A stretch of 64,000 nucleotides of DNA, from NCBI RefSeq assembly GCF_021390435.2, contig NZ_JAJVCN010000004.1, forward strand, positions 1,716,501-1,780,500. The letters run 5' to 3'. This DNA is from Kibdelosporangium philippinense (GTDB lineage: Bacteria > Actinomycetota > Actinomycetes > Mycobacteriales > Pseudonocardiaceae). Under the pieces are notes generated by a model. It had not been told where the DNA came from. It saw only the letters and a list, made by a program, of their open reading frames with translations, and did not search any database. The position numbers and the translations under genes are program-made. This document shows positions 15,461 through 25,217 of the stretch, one piece after another. The first letter of the stretch is position 1, and the number at the start of each line of letters is the position of its first letter.

Positions 15461-16799
15461 GCGCGTACTGGTGCGAGAGGGTCCGGTAGGGCCTGGACCT
15501 CAGCGCGAAGATGGTCACGATCAGGCCGATGATGCCGACCATGATGAAGACCAGGGCGATACCGCGGTCGGGTCCGGTGCCGAACCAGCTACCGATCAAC
15601 TCGGCGCCCGAGCCCGTGGTCATGTACGGGATGAACACGAACTCCGCGATCGGGCTGATCAGGAACGCGGTCAACGGCGACGCCGCCTGCTCGACGCTCT
15701 GCGCGAAACCGAACACCCGGCCTTGTCGTTCGTAAGGCACGACCTTCTGCAGGATCGTCTGCTCCGAGGCTTCGGCGGCCGGAATCAACAGCAGGTAGAC
15801 GAACAATCCGACAGTCAGCAGGGCTATCGACGGTTGGAGCGGGAAGCCGAGCGTGATCGTCCAGAGGACGAGGTTCACCAGCAACAGTGTCCGGACCGGG
15901 TTTCTGCCGAGCCCGGTCCTGGCGATCAGCAGTCCACCGAGGATCATGCCTGAGCTCAACGCGCCCCAGAGGAAACCCCAAACTTCGACGGACACGAGCG
16001 CCAAACCGTAAGCGTCCAGCAACGCCATGAACGCGCCGCCGAGGAAGTTGTTGAACGTAGCGAACAGGATCAACGCCATCAGGCCAGGCATACCCCTGAC
16101 GATCTTCACTGTGCCTCGGATGTCCACGCGCTTTGGTTCGCCAGAACCCTCCGTAGCTACGATCCTGGGGACGCGGGTGAGGATGACGTCGATGCTCGCC
16201 AACGTCAGCACGGCGATACCGCCGGTCAGGACGTACGTCATGCCGCCCTGTGCGACGAGCACACCGCTGATGACCGAGGTGACCAGCATTGACACGCCGG
16301 ATGTTGTGCCGGTCAGTCCGTTGGCGCGATCACGTTGGCCTTCGTCGATCAGTGCCGTGACCATGGTCGGCAGCGTGATGTTGCGGATGTTGCCGGTGAT
16401 CACGCCGAACATCAGCATGATCGCCATCAGCCACAGGTACGGACTCGTCGGATCCTTGAACGAGCCGTCGGGCGCGGTCACGTAGATGATGTAGCTGACT
16501 AGGTAGAACGCCAACGACCCGACGCCGGACAGCAGCATCATCGTCTTCTTGTTGTGATGGTCGACAAGACTGCCGAACCAGATGCCCGTCGCCGCCGTCA
16601 AGATCAGAAACAACCCGGAGAGCACACCGGTCGCGAACACCGACCGCGTCTCCAGGTACACATAGAACGTGATCGCGAACAACACCGTGAAGTTGGTGAC
16701 GGACACCAGCAACGTGTTGCTCAGCAACCGCAGGAACGTGCGTGTCCCTGGCGCACGCATGTCCAAGCGTTGTTTTGTGGATGCCTGTGGAGCACTCAT
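15423..16799 (-). CDS. MFS transporter
   Basis: A 458-residue membrane protein with about twelve predicted helices and the loop 2-3 motif GSLVDHHNKKTMM, a variant of the MFS G-x-x-x-D-R-x-G-R-K/R signature. It has an acyltransferase-free MFS_3-like layout, as in macrolide or drug efflux proteins. The substrate is unknown. No clear ribosome-binding site precedes the ATG; a second ATG at 16760 is possible. It is convergent with the E2 gene. Confidence 0.8.
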   Translation of the reverse strand: MSAPQASTKQRLDMRAPGTRTFLRLLSNTLLVSVTNFTVLFAITFYVYLETRSVFATGVLSGLFLILTAATGIWFGSLVDHHNKKTMMLLSGVGSLAFYLVSYIIYVTAPDGSFKDPTSPYLWLMAIMLMFGVITGNIRNITLPTMVTALIDEGQRDRANGLTGTTSGVSMLVTSVISGVLVAQGGMTYVLTGGIAVLTLASIDVILTRVPRIVATEGSGEPKRVDIRGTVKIVRGMPGLMALILFATFNNFLGGAFMALLDAYGLALVSVEVWGFLWGALSSGMILGGLLIARTGLGRNPVRTLLLVNLVLWTITLGFPLQPSIALLTVGLFVYLLLIPAAEASEQTILQKVVPYERQGRVFGFAQSVEQAASPLTAFLISPIAEFVFIPYMTTGSGAELIGSWFGTGPDRGIALVFIMVGIIGLIVTIFALRSRPYRTLSHQYALKPAVEVAPQAL

Positions 16800-16903
16800 C
16801 GTGTCACAGTATGGACCGTTTGTCCGTTCTCGCCACCGGATTAACCGGATGTGACAAATCCCGATTTCGGGACGGGGACTTGCGAATGGGGGACGATGTC
16901 CGC

Positions 16904-17956
16904 ATGCGTTTGGTGCTGGTGTGTCTCCTGGTCATGGCGGTGGCCGGATGCGGACCGGAAACGTCCGCGTTCACCAGGATCGACCTGACCGGACAACCTG
17001 TTCTGCTGACACCGGCAGGTGACGATCTACTGGTCGGCGTGCGCCGTGACGGCCAACCGGTTGTCCCGGGCCTGATGCGCATCGCACGAGACGGCACGGT
17101 TACTGAGATCCCGATCCGCGCGGAGAGTCCGTACGGAATGCTCGCGAAGTGGTACGCGATCGACTCCGACGGCACCCAGATCCTGGCGGTCGGCGGTGAA
17201 CGTGGTGGAGCCCATGCGAACGTCCGCTGGTCAGTGTGGACGGGGACAACGGCGGGAATCACGGAGAGGGTCCAGGGCTTCAGCACATTCGGCGGCTGGG
17301 GCGCGGGTGAACTGGTTGGTGCGGCTGTTTCGGCCTCGGGACCGTTGGTGGTCGGCTCATGGCAAAGCGCCAAGGCCGGTTTGGACATCGCGGTGTGGAC
17401 GACTGATGGGGAAACCTGGACGCGCCAGGACTCCGGGGGGAGTGTGGTGGAGAGCAACCGGGACACGCTTGGGTTTGCCAACAGTGCTGTGCCGTACAAG
17501 CAAGGGATTCTTGTCGCGGGGATGGTGTTGACGGGCGGGCGTCAGATAGCGGCCGTGTGGCAGTCGACCAATGGCAACACCGGGTGGACGGTGACTCCGC
17601 TGCCAGACGCGGGCACGATCGCGGTGGCTTCCGGGATTCGTTGTTGGGGCGCGGTGTGTGGCGTCGCTGGGACTGACGATGGCAAGTTGGCTTTGTGGCG
17701 CTTGACGAGCGGGGTGTGGACGCGAGTGCCAGGCACGCCGCCGATTCCGGTGAAGGACAGCGACAAACCTGCGGCGCCGGTGGACGAGAACATGACGCAG
17801 GTCTTGTCGGAGAATGGCCAAGTGAAGATCGTCCGGGCCGATGGCGGCAAGTGGACGGTGGACGAGGTGCCCGGTCCAAGTGGGACGGTGACGTCGGCGG
17901 CGAAAGTGGCCGGAAAGCTCTACATCCTCGCGGGCGACCAACTCTGGCGCGAGTAG
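16904..17956 (+). CDS. secreted lipoprotein, beta-propeller-like, function unknown
   Basis: A 350-residue precursor with a short signal peptide and lipobox VAGC (MRLVLVCLLVMAVAGC). The mature part is rich in short strands with W-T-x-x-D/G-G motifs (VWTTDGETWTRQ, VWQSTNGNTGWTV), which suggests a repeat beta-propeller. No catalytic motif is recognised. GGGGGA lies 10 nt before the ATG; an in-frame ATG six codons upstream is possible. A 48-bp palindromic terminator starts 5 nt after the stop. Confidence 0.7.
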   Translation: MRLVLVCLLVMAVAGCGPETSAFTRIDLTGQPVLLTPAGDDLLVGVRRDGQPVVPGLMRIARDGTVTEIPIRAESPYGMLAKWYAIDSDGTQILAVGGERGGAHANVRWSVWTGTTAGITERVQGFSTFGGWGAGELVGAAVSASGPLVVGSWQSAKAGLDIAVWTTDGETWTRQDSGGSVVESNRDTLGFANSAVPYKQGILVAGMVLTGGRQIAAVWQSTNGNTGWTVTPLPDAGTIAVASGIRCWGAVCGVAGTDDGKLALWRLTSGVWTRVPGTPPIPVKDSDKPAAPVDENMTQVLSENGQVKIVRADGGKWTVDEVPGPSGTVTSAAKVAGKLYILAGDQLWRE

Positions 17957-17960
17957 AAAA

Positions 17961-18008
17961 CCTCGTGAGTGGTTATCAGGGTTAGAACCCTGATAACCAC
18001 TCACGAGG
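17961..18008. repeat. 48-bp palindromic element, copy A (bidirectional terminator)
   Basis: A perfect 23-bp stem with a 2-nt loop. Outer arm CCTCGTGAGTGGTTA, variable inner block TCAGG, conserved tip GTT-AG-AAC. An A-tract precedes it and a T-tract follows (AAAA … GGTTTT). It lies between two convergent genes and reaches the stop of the NPP1-like gene. Confidence 0.85.
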
Positions 18009-18012
18009 GGTT

Positions 18013-18798
18013 TTATGCGTTGGGGTCGAACGGGATTCCGGCGGGTTTGGCTTTGCCGAGCTCGTAGCTGAACGAGCCCTCGCGGATGCCCAGCTGCGCC
18101 GCGCCGAAGTCGGCGCTGGTCAGCTTGTCACGCAGACCGGCTGGGAAGCCGTCCCAGCCGACCAGCGGCGGGTACTGCCACGACATCTCGTGGTTCTCCG
18201 GCTGCTCGCCGAAGTTCGCGAAGCGGAAGCAGTGGGTGCCGATGCCGTCCTTGTGGTAAATGATCTTCGGGTGCGTTCCGCTGTCATCCCAAGGGATGTC
18301 GTTGCGGGACTTGGTGTTGTAGTTGCCGTGCGCGGATGCCGAGACGTACTGCGGCCAGCCGCCGTCCTGCACCCACACCACCACGTGCTCCCAGTCGTGC
18401 TTGTGCCCGCCAAGCCCTGACCCGGCTACTGCCTGGTCTTTCTCGAAGTAAAGCGCGTAAAGGTAGGCGCACCAACCGTTGTTGCACTTGGACCTTGAGT
18501 AGGCGTTGGTGTTGTCCAAATCGGACTGGTCGTGGCACTGGCCGTTCACCGCTCCGCCTGGGTTCAGGCCGGGCGCGATGGTTCCGTCCCGTCCTATTCC
18601 TGGCGTCGGGTAACAGCCGTCATTGTCGTAGTCGAATGCCGGTTCGTACGTGCGGTCCGGCCATGGGGCGCTCCAGTCGAGTGCTTTCGGCGGTTCCGCG
18701 AAAGCCACTCCAGCGAAAACAAAAAGCATTCCGGCTGCGGTAGCGAGCAGCACCGAAATCCATCGGCGCAGCCGCGTCCGCATGGCCAAAGGTCGCAA
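18013..18798 (-). CDS. secreted NPP1/NLP-like protein
   Basis: A 261-residue precursor with an N-terminal signal peptide (hydrophobic VLLATAAGMLFVFAGVAFA). It carries the family heptapeptide GHKHDWE, which matches the GHRHDWE signature of necrosis- and ethylene-inducing-like proteins. In that family the residues bind a divalent cation. Plant-associated NLPs are cytolysins; many actinobacterial members have no known activity. AAGGAGG lies 5 nt before a TTG at 18798 and 20 nt before the first ATG (18783), so TTG is the better start. Confidence 0.85.
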   Translation of the reverse strand: MRPLAMRTRLRRWISVLLATAAGMLFVFAGVAFAEPPKALDWSAPWPDRTYEPAFDYDNDGCYPTPGIGRDGTIAPGLNPGGAVNGQCHDQSDLDNTNAYSRSKCNNGWCAYLYALYFEKDQAVAGSGLGGHKHDWEHVVVWVQDGGWPQYVSASAHGNYNTKSRNDIPWDDSGTHPKIIYHKDGIGTHCFRFANFGEQPENHEMSWQYPPLVGWDGFPAGLRDKLTSADFGAAQLGIREGSFSYELGKAKPAGIPFDPNA

Positions 18799-19177
18799 GG
18801 TGACCTCCTTGTCAAGTTCGGCAGGGAAACCGCGTCAGACGCGGCCGAACAGGCGACGCGCCGCACAGCACACCATGCCGAAGATCATCTGCGCTAGCGC
18901 GCGCGTCGACTCGATGCCGGATCGTCACCGGTATCAAGGCAATCTCAGCCCAGCCGGGTTTCATGATCATGAACAGCGCGCTCATGGAAGGTCAACATCG
19001 CTGGGCCGCAATGAGATCCGGCATCCCGTGCATATCGGGTTGACCGGGGTTCAGCCCGTGCGCGTCCCCTACTTTCGAGGGGTACTCCGGCCGGGCAGGC
19101 CGCGGTTACGGTGATCCATAACGGGAATCGTGAGGGCAATTCCCGCTTCTTTCCCCTGCGAAGAAGGCTGGAAACAA
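18799..19177. other. gene-free region between divergent secreted-protein genes
   Basis: About 380 bp with no convincing gene. It contains a small hairpin (CCCCT…AGGGG near 19066-19082) and must hold the divergent promoters of the NPP1-like and protease genes. No clear operator was seen. Confidence 0.4.
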
Positions 19178-20304
19178 ATGAAAATGAGAATTCTGGGCGC
19201 CTGCCTTACTGTCGGCGCCACGGTAGGCGCTGTCTTCGCACCGGCCGCGCAGGCCGTGCCGCAGTTCGACCAGGCCATGGTGCAGGCAGCCGCGACCGAG
19301 CTGGGTGTCAGCACTGCCAAGGCCGCCAGCGCCTCGACCTTGAGCAGCGCCTTTCCCGCAACCTGGCCACTCTGCAGGCCAGTGGAGTCGCTACGGACGG
19401 TGCGTTCTTCGACAACGCGGGCGCGCTCGTTGTGAACACTTCGGACACTGCGAAGGCCAAGGCCGCTGGTCTGACCCCGCGTACCGGTGTTCGCGGTGAG
19501 CGTGCACTTACCGACATGTCGGCGCAGGTCGAGCGGGTTCTCGGGGCCGTCATCAGCCAGGTTCAGTCGTGGGGCCCGGATGTCGCGGGCGACCGTGTCG
19601 TTGTCACCGTCGACCCCGGTGCGAGCAAGGCGTTGGTGAGCAAGCTGTCCGCAATGGACGGTGTGGTTGTCGAGACCGGCGCGAAGCTGGAAAAGCACGC
19701 TGACGTCGTCCCCGGCCGGATCATGGACCTGCAGCCGGGCACCAACTGCTCGCTCGGTTTCAACGGCACCCGCAACGGTGCCAAGGTTCTGCTGACCGCT
19801 GGGCACTGCGTGGTCGGCAACCCTGACATCCTCGACGCCAACGGCACCAAGATCGGCAAGGGCGCGGGCACCCGCTTCCCGTCGGTGGACATGGGCATTG
19901 TGAACGTCGACGCCGAGGACACCCAGCGGGCCTATGTGGACACCCGGATGGGCACGACCGTCCGCGTCACCGGCGCCTCCAAGGCCCCGATCAACACCAC
20001 GATCTGCAAGGCTGGCAACACGACCGGCTGGACCTGCGGCCGGATCACGCACTACAACCAGTCCGTCCGGTACTCCGGCCAGTCGACGACCACCACGGGC
20101 CTTGCCCGCGCCACGGTTTGCACCGAGGGCGGCGACAGCGGTGGCGCGTACATCTCCGGCAACACCGCGCAGGGCATGACTTCCGGTGGCCCGGTCGGCG
20201 TGGACTGCGGCTGGAACCAGGGCGCCAACGCCGGTTCCTACTCGTTCTACCAGCCCGTCGTCGACGCGGCGAGCTACTACGGAGTCACGCTGCTGACCTC
20301 GTGA
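19178..20304 (+). pseudogene. streptogrisin-type serine protease (S1 family), frameshifted in the propeptide
   Basis: A signal peptide and the first part of a propeptide (MKMRILGACLTVGATVGAVF… to ELGVSTAKAAS) are read in one frame. The rest of the propeptide and the whole protease domain lie in the -1 frame, joined around 19316-19345 (…LDLEQRLSRNLATLQ onward). The mature domain has the full chymotrypsin triad: His in LLTAGHC, Asp in SVDMGIV and Ser in CTEGGDSGGAY. It fits secreted alpha-lytic/streptogrisin proteases that need their propeptide to fold. No slippery heptamer is visible at the junction. A one-base deletion, real or from sequencing, is the simplest reading. Downstream codon use is normal, so any real mutation is recent. 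Confidence 0.8.
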
Positions 20305-20320
20305 TGACAGCATGAAAAGA

Positions 20321-20352
20321 GGGAGCGTGCCGCACGGCACGCTCCCTTTTTA
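20321..20352. terminator. bidirectional rho-independent terminator
   Basis: A perfect 12-bp stem GGGAGCGTGCCG / CGGCACGCTCCC with a 2-nt loop, preceded by AAAAGA and followed by TTTTTA, lies between the convergent protease and MFS genes. Confidence 0.9.
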
Positions 20353-21741
20353 CTACGCGGCGACCGGCTGGAGGTCGACCTTACGGGCCCGCGGCACGAG
20401 CAGCGCGCAGCCCGCGGCCAGGATCGCGATCACCGCGAACGTCGCGAAACCGTTGATATATCCCGCTTCCAGTGGCAAGCCGGTAATGCTGAGCTGTGCC
20501 GTCACCAGGCTGCTCATCACGCCGGCGCCAATCGATCCGCCGATCGTCCGGATGTTCGCGTTCATCCCGCTGGCCACACTTGTCTGCGTCACCGGCACGG
20601 CGTCCACGACCAAGTTGGTCATCGTCGCGTATGCGAGTCCCACGCCAAGTCCCAGCAAACCACCGCCGACGGCGACCTCCCAAGCCTGATCGTGCGCGAC
20701 GGCAAGGACAGTGCACGCGGCAGCCGTCAAGATGGAGCCGACGGCCAACTGGGCACGGAAACTGAAGAACGGCGCCATCCGTCCACTGAGGATGCCCACG
20801 AAGAACATCACAACCAGCATCGGCAGCATCAACAAGCCAGCCTGGGACACGCTCGCCCCGAAGCCGTAACCCTGGCTCGGCGGAGTCTGCGCGAGCTGCG
20901 GGATGAACGCCCACGCGGCGAACATCGCCGCTCCGAACAACAGCGCGACGGTATTTGTCGTCCACACGGCGGGCAGCCGCATCATCCGCATGTCGATCAG
21001 CGGGTTCGCCGAGCGCACTTCGAGCCGGATCCACGCCACCAGCAGCACGATCGCGACGCCGAACAGTGTCAGCACGGCAGGCGAACCCCAGCCCCAAGAC
21101 GAGCCTTGACTGACACCAAGCAGCAGCGCGACCAGCCAACCCGACAGCAAGAAGGTCGCGGTCCAGTTGATCCGGCCCGGCGTGCGGACACGCGACTCCG
21201 GCACGAATCGGTACGCGGTGAACGCGGCCATCAGCACGACGATCATCGGAAGCTAGAAAAGCCAACGCATTCCGAGCGTGTCGACGATGGGACCGGCCAG
21301 GATCACGCCAAGCCCGCCGCCAGCGGCGATGATCGCGGACAAGGTGCTGATCGCGCCAGCCACTCGTTCACGCGGGAACTCGTCGCGGATGATGCCGTAC
21401 GCCAGCGGGAACACCGCGCCACCGGCACCTTGCACGGCACGGGCGAGGATCAGGATCTCAATGGTGGGAGTGAGCGCGGCCAGGAGCAGGCCTGCGGCCA
21501 GCGCGGTCATCACGGCGACGAGCGTGCGGCGTTTGCCGACCATGTCGCCGACCCGGCCGAGCACCGGCGTGAAGATCGAAGCGGACAGCAGATACGCGGT
21601 CAGGACCCAGGTCGCGGTGTTCTGTGAGGTGTGCAACTCCTGCTGGATCGTCGGCAGTACCGGGGCGATCAGCGACTGTAGGAGCGAGAAGACGCCGGCG
21701 CCGATCGCCAGCACGACCATGGTTCTGCTCATAACTGTCAC
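20353..21741 (-). pseudogene. MFS multidrug efflux pump (EmrB/QacA type) interrupted by an amber codon
   Basis: The two halves are in the same frame. The 5' part has MSRTMVVLAIGAGVFSLLQ…, the loop motif GRVGDMVGKRRTL and motif C-like GGLGVILAGPIVD, and ends GMRWLF. The next codon is TAG at 21253-21255. The frame then continues LPMIVVLMAAFTAYRF… to the last helix. In this family the position after RW-x-F is normally an aromatic residue, so TGG to TAG fits a tryptophan-to-stop change. The full frame would be 462 residues with 12-14 helices. The gene is either recently inactivated, read through at low efficiency, or a sequencing error. It is divergent from a TetR regulator that would normally control it. 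Confidence 0.8.
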
Positions 21742-21823
21742 ACTACTGCGACATTTAGGTGGAGTAAAGCGACGGGCATGTGACGGAAGGCATGTCAGGT
21801 GTCACACGGTTAGACTTGGTGAC

Positions 21824-22375
21824 GTGAGAGCTGACGCCTGTCGAAACCTCGACAACCTGCTGCAGACCGGCGCGAAGGTGCTGGCCAGGGACCCATCGGC
21901 GTCCATTGCCCATATCGCGGCCGAGGCTGGCCTCGACCGCAGGACGGTCTACCGGCGCTTCGCCACCCGCGAGGCGCTGCTGCTCGCCTTGTTCGAAGCC
22001 AAGCTCGACGCCGCCGAGCAGGTGCTGGACGAAGCCCGGCTGACCGAAGCGCCGGTCGCGGTCGCGCTGCACCGCTATGTCGAGGGCATCGTGCCCGTCT
22101 CCCGGCAGTGGCCGATGGAGTTCTCCAGCCTGGAAAGCCCTGATCAGGGCACTGAGGACCGGCGTCAACAGCTGCGTGGCCGGATCAGGGCCTTCGTCGA
22201 CCGTGGGATCGACGAAGGCTTCTTCCGTGCTGACGTGCCGAGGGAATGGGTCCGGAAAATGCTGGATGACCTGGTGAAACTCGCCGCGCACAGCGAACCG
22301 CTGATGGACCCGCCGAAGGCAGCCGACCTGGTGGTCGAGATGCTGCTCAAAGGCGCCGGTTGCCGTACGGCCTGA
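21824..22375 (+). CDS. TetR-family regulator
   Basis: A 183-residue regulator. The N-terminal helix-turn-helix reads PSASIAHIAAEAGLDRRTVYRRFATREALL. The C-terminal part is helical and ends with a segment common in regulators of drug efflux. The start is GTG without a clear ribosome-binding site, so the message may be leaderless. It is divergent from the interrupted MFS pump. The 80 bp between them contain TGTCACAC twice and GGCATGTSA as a direct repeat, possible half-sites. The 3' end overlaps the convergent FMN-reductase gene by 29 bp. Confidence 0.85.
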   Translation: MRADACRNLDNLLQTGAKVLARDPSASIAHIAAEAGLDRRTVYRRFATREALLLALFEAKLDAAEQVLDEARLTEAPVAVALHRYVEGIVPVSRQWPMEFSSLESPDQGTEDRRQQLRGRIRAFVDRGIDEGFFRADVPREWVRKMLDDLVKLAAHSEPLMDPPKAADLVVEMLLKGAGCRTA

Positions 22376-22883
22376 CCGCCCGGGCGTCGCGCAACGCGTG
22401 CGCCCACCAGGCCAGCTGGTCGAGCATGCCCTTCGCGGCGATCGCACAGGGCGACGGATCCTTGGGATTGCCGTCCCTGTCGAACTGCGCATGCGCACCG
22501 GCGAAACTGACCGAGTCGCGGATGGTTACGGCGTGCAGCTCGGCGAAGACCTGACGCAGCTGTTCCACCGCGCGCACACCGCCCGAAAGCCCGCCGTACG
22601 AAACGAATCCGACGGGCTTGGCGTGCCATTCCGTGTAGCAGAGGTCGATCGCGTGCTTCAGGGGCGCCGGATAGCCGTGGTTGTACTCCGGCGTCACGAT
22701 GACGTACGCGTCCGCCGCGGCGATCCGTTCGGTGAAGTCGGGCGCATCGAGCAAGTCGATCACGTCGACGTCCATGTCCGGGTGGTGCGAGGCATGCGTC
22801 GCGAACCATCGGGCGATCGTCGGACCGAACCGTCCTGCACGCGTACTGCCGAGCACGACGGCCAAACGAAGCTGCTCACTCAT
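22347..22883 (-). CDS. NADPH-dependent FMN reductase
   Basis: A 178-residue flavodoxin-like enzyme with VLGSTRAGRFGPTIARW at the FMN site and TPEYNHGYPAPLKHAID. It is a second member of the family found at 9055-9612, with a distinct C-terminus. Its ATG overlaps the stop of the upstream MFS gene (ATGA), so the two are translationally coupled. It may act on a quinone or nitro compound handled by that transporter, which is inference. Confidence 0.88.
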   Translation of the reverse strand: MSEQLRLAVVLGSTRAGRFGPTIARWFATHASHHPDMDVDVIDLLDAPDFTERIAAADAYVIVTPEYNHGYPAPLKHAIDLCYTEWHAKPVGFVSYGGLSGGVRAVEQLRQVFAELHAVTIRDSVSFAGAHAQFDRDGNPKDPSPCAIAAKGMLDQLAWWAHALRDARAVRPYGNRRL

Positions 22884-24271
22884 GCGGCGACCGCCATTTC
22901 CTTGGCAAGAAAGCCTTTTCGCAGCAGCGGCCGGGCCAGCACGATCGCCAGCAGCACTGAGATCCCGCCCATCAACCACAGCACGGTGTGCAAGCCGCTG
23001 GTGAAACCCGGTTCGGCCAGCCGTCCGCCGGTGCTGCCCGCCAGCACCGCGCCGGTCACCGCGATCGCGACCGTCTCGATGGCCAGCCGGACTGTGTTGA
23101 ACATGCCTGCCCCCGTGCCCGCGTGATCGGGTGGCACGCTGCCGATTGCGACGCCATCGACAAGGCCAGTCGACACACCGAATCCCAGTCCGATCGTCAG
23201 CAACGGTCCCGCGATCGCGGCAACTGACGTGTCAGGTTCGAGCACGGTCAGCCAGGCGGCGCCGATTCCGACGAGTGCCACGGAAAGCACGACCACGGCA
23301 GCCGGCGTGATCCATTTGGTGATCACGCTGCCCAGCATCGGCAAGACCAGCAACAATCCGGTCAGCAGGAGGAGCGTGGCACCGGCTGCACCCGTGCTCA
23401 TCCCGCTGACATTCGTGAAATACGAAGGCAAGTAGACGACCAGTGGAACGGGAACCGACACGAGTACGGCCGCAGCCAGCGACAACCCGATGAACCGGGG
23501 ATTGGCCAACAGGCCGAAGTCGAACATCGGCTGCGTCTGGTGCCGCTCGACCACGACAAACACCGCCAGCAACGCGGCTGAGGCGAGGAACCCCCCGACA
23601 ACCACAGCCGAGGACCAGCCGAGCTCAGGCCCTTCGACGAACGTGAAAACCAACAACAGCAAGGAAAGCGTGAACGACGCCGTCCCAGCCCAATCCACCC
23701 GGCGCGAACCTGGAGCACGCGATTCGGACAGCATCGGGACCAGGCAGAAAGCCACGAGGCCCGCGACGGCTGGTGCGCCGAACACCGCACGCCAGCCGAG
23801 CCATTCCAGCAGCAAGCCCGCGATAGTCGGGCCGAACGACAGCCCGATTCCCAACGTGGTTCCGAACATGCCAAACGCTCGGATCCGAGCGCGGCCTTCG
23901 AACGTGGCCGCCAGGATCGCCGCGGCGCTACTGGCCGCGGCGGCCGCGCCGACTCCGGCGAGCACGCGCAGGACGTCCAGCAGGACGATGTCCCACGCCA
24001 CCGCGCTGAGCACTCCGGCCGCCGCGAACAACGCGACTCCAGAAGCGAACACTCGCCTGCGGCCGATCATGTCCGCGAGGGAGCCCGTTGCGAGCATGAA
24101 GCTGGCGAAGGTCGCTATCTGGCCGTTCACTACCCATTGGGTGGCCGCGAGCCCGGCTTCGAGGTCGGTGGCGATGCTCGGCAACGCCACCGACGCGCCG
24201 GTCAATGTGATCGGGATCGACAGGGTCGACAGCAGGACAGCGCCCAGTGCGACGGTTGGTTTCGGGTGCAC
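22880..24271 (-). CDS. MFS transporter of the DHA2 (14-helix) type
   Basis: A 463-residue membrane protein that begins with a helix containing the DHA motif (SIPITLTGASVALPSIATDL). It has GSLADMIGRRRVFASG between helices 2 and 3 and GIGLSFGPTIAGLLLEWLGWRAVF (family motif C region). These pumps export drugs or antiseptics in exchange for protons. GTG start. It forms a two-gene operon with the FMN reductase through a 4-bp overlap. Confidence 0.85.
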   Translation of the reverse strand: MHPKPTVALGAVLLSTLSIPITLTGASVALPSIATDLEAGLAATQWVVNGQIATFASFMLATGSLADMIGRRRVFASGVALFAAAGVLSAVAWDIVLLDVLRVLAGVGAAAAASSAAAILAATFEGRARIRAFGMFGTTLGIGLSFGPTIAGLLLEWLGWRAVFGAPAVAGLVAFCLVPMLSESRAPGSRRVDWAGTASFTLSLLLLVFTFVEGPELGWSSAVVVGGFLASAALLAVFVVVERHQTQPMFDFGLLANPRFIGLSLAAAVLVSVPVPLVVYLPSYFTNVSGMSTGAAGATLLLLTGLLLVLPMLGSVITKWITPAAVVVLSVALVGIGAAWLTVLEPDTSVAAIAGPLLTIGLGFGVSTGLVDGVAIGSVPPDHAGTGAGMFNTVRLAIETVAIAVTGAVLAGSTGGRLAEPGFTSGLHTVLWLMGGISVLLAIVLARPLLRKGFLAKEMAVAA

Positions 24272-24305
24272 GGCAGTAACCGTGCAACCTCAAGTAATGT
24301 TGAGG

Positions 24306-25157
24306 TCAACTCGCCAGGATCGTGCTGACCGCATCGACGGTCGTGGGCGCGTTGTCCCTGCCCAGGGCACGGATGATCGGTCCGGCGATGGCGTCGAGCT
24401 CGAGGGCGCGGCCGTCGATGAAGTCCTTGAGCATCGAAGACCGAAACGTGGGCGGCATGCCGCGCAGGCGCGCCTCGATCGCATCGGCGTCCACGTCCGC
24501 GCCTTGGCTCGCCGCTGCTGCCGCGGCCTCACGGATCAACAGATGCAGCCGGTCGCCGTGCTTCTCGACAGCTTCGCCCAGTGGCGCGTTCAGGCCGGTG
24601 GTCAACAGGGCGAACGGCGCCAGGAAGACCAGCTTGCGCCACAGGACAGTGTTTTCGTCCGGGTGCGTTGCCACATCGAACCCTGCCTTGGACAGCAGTT
24701 CGGCCACGTCGCTGCCTTCGGTGATGGTCACGTTGGCCATTGGCGAGACCTGCTCGATCACGCCAGGGCGGTGGCGCGTGGCCTCAACCGCGATGGTCGC
24801 GCCCACGACGTTCGCTTCGGGATAAGTCGCACGTAGCAACGGCATGTGGTCGACGCCGTTCAGAAACGGGACCACTGTGGCGTTTCCGAGCGTCTTCGCA
24901 GGGATTCGTTGCAGCGCGGGGACTAGATCGGTTGCCTTGACGGCAACGAACAGCACGTCCACCGGCGACGCCAGGTATGTTCGCGCTGTCGGATACGACA
25001 CGACCTCAGCTGCGTCGGGCGCGGTGAAACGCAGCCCTCGTGCGGTGATCTCGGCGGCCGTGCTTTCGCTCGCCACGATCGTCACGTCGTGTCCGGCGGC
25101 GGCAAACCTCGCAGCCAGCAAGCCGCCGATTCCGCCTGGCCCCAGTACGCCGATCAT
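24306..25157 (-). CDS. ketopantoate reductase-like dehydrogenase (ApbA/PanE family)
   Basis: A 283-residue two-domain enzyme. The NADP-binding Rossmann motif GPGGIGGLLAARFAAAGHDV lies at the N-terminus. The C-terminal helical domain contains the family's conserved lysine region (LWRKLVFLAPFALLT) and R-x-S-M-L-K-D. PanE reduces 2-dehydropantoate to pantoate for coenzyme A synthesis, but many paralogues act on other 2-oxo acids. The absence of panBCD nearby leaves its role open. GGGAG precedes the ATG. Confidence 0.85.
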   Translation of the reverse strand: MIGVLGPGGIGGLLAARFAAAGHDVTIVASESTAAEITARGLRFTAPDAAEVVSYPTARTYLASPVDVLFVAVKATDLVPALQRIPAKTLGNATVVPFLNGVDHMPLLRATYPEANVVGATIAVEATRHRPGVIEQVSPMANVTITEGSDVAELLSKAGFDVATHPDENTVLWRKLVFLAPFALLTTGLNAPLGEAVEKHGDRLHLLIREAAAAAASQGADVDADAIEARLRGMPPTFRSSMLKDFIDGRALELDAIAGPIIRALGRDNAPTTVDAVSTILAS

Positions 25158-25217
25158 CTGATCTCCCTGTTTCGTCCACTATGGAACTTACCGGTCGATC
25201 AGCCTGGCGCGTGTGGG

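Noticed and set aside
18650..19114. Coding region upstream of the protease
   Set aside because: It overlaps the signal peptide of the NPP1-like gene in antisense and has no domain or start signal.
19316..19345. Programmed -1 frameshift in the protease
   Set aside because: No slippery heptamer or clear downstream pseudoknot is seen, and relatives of this family do not use frameshifting.
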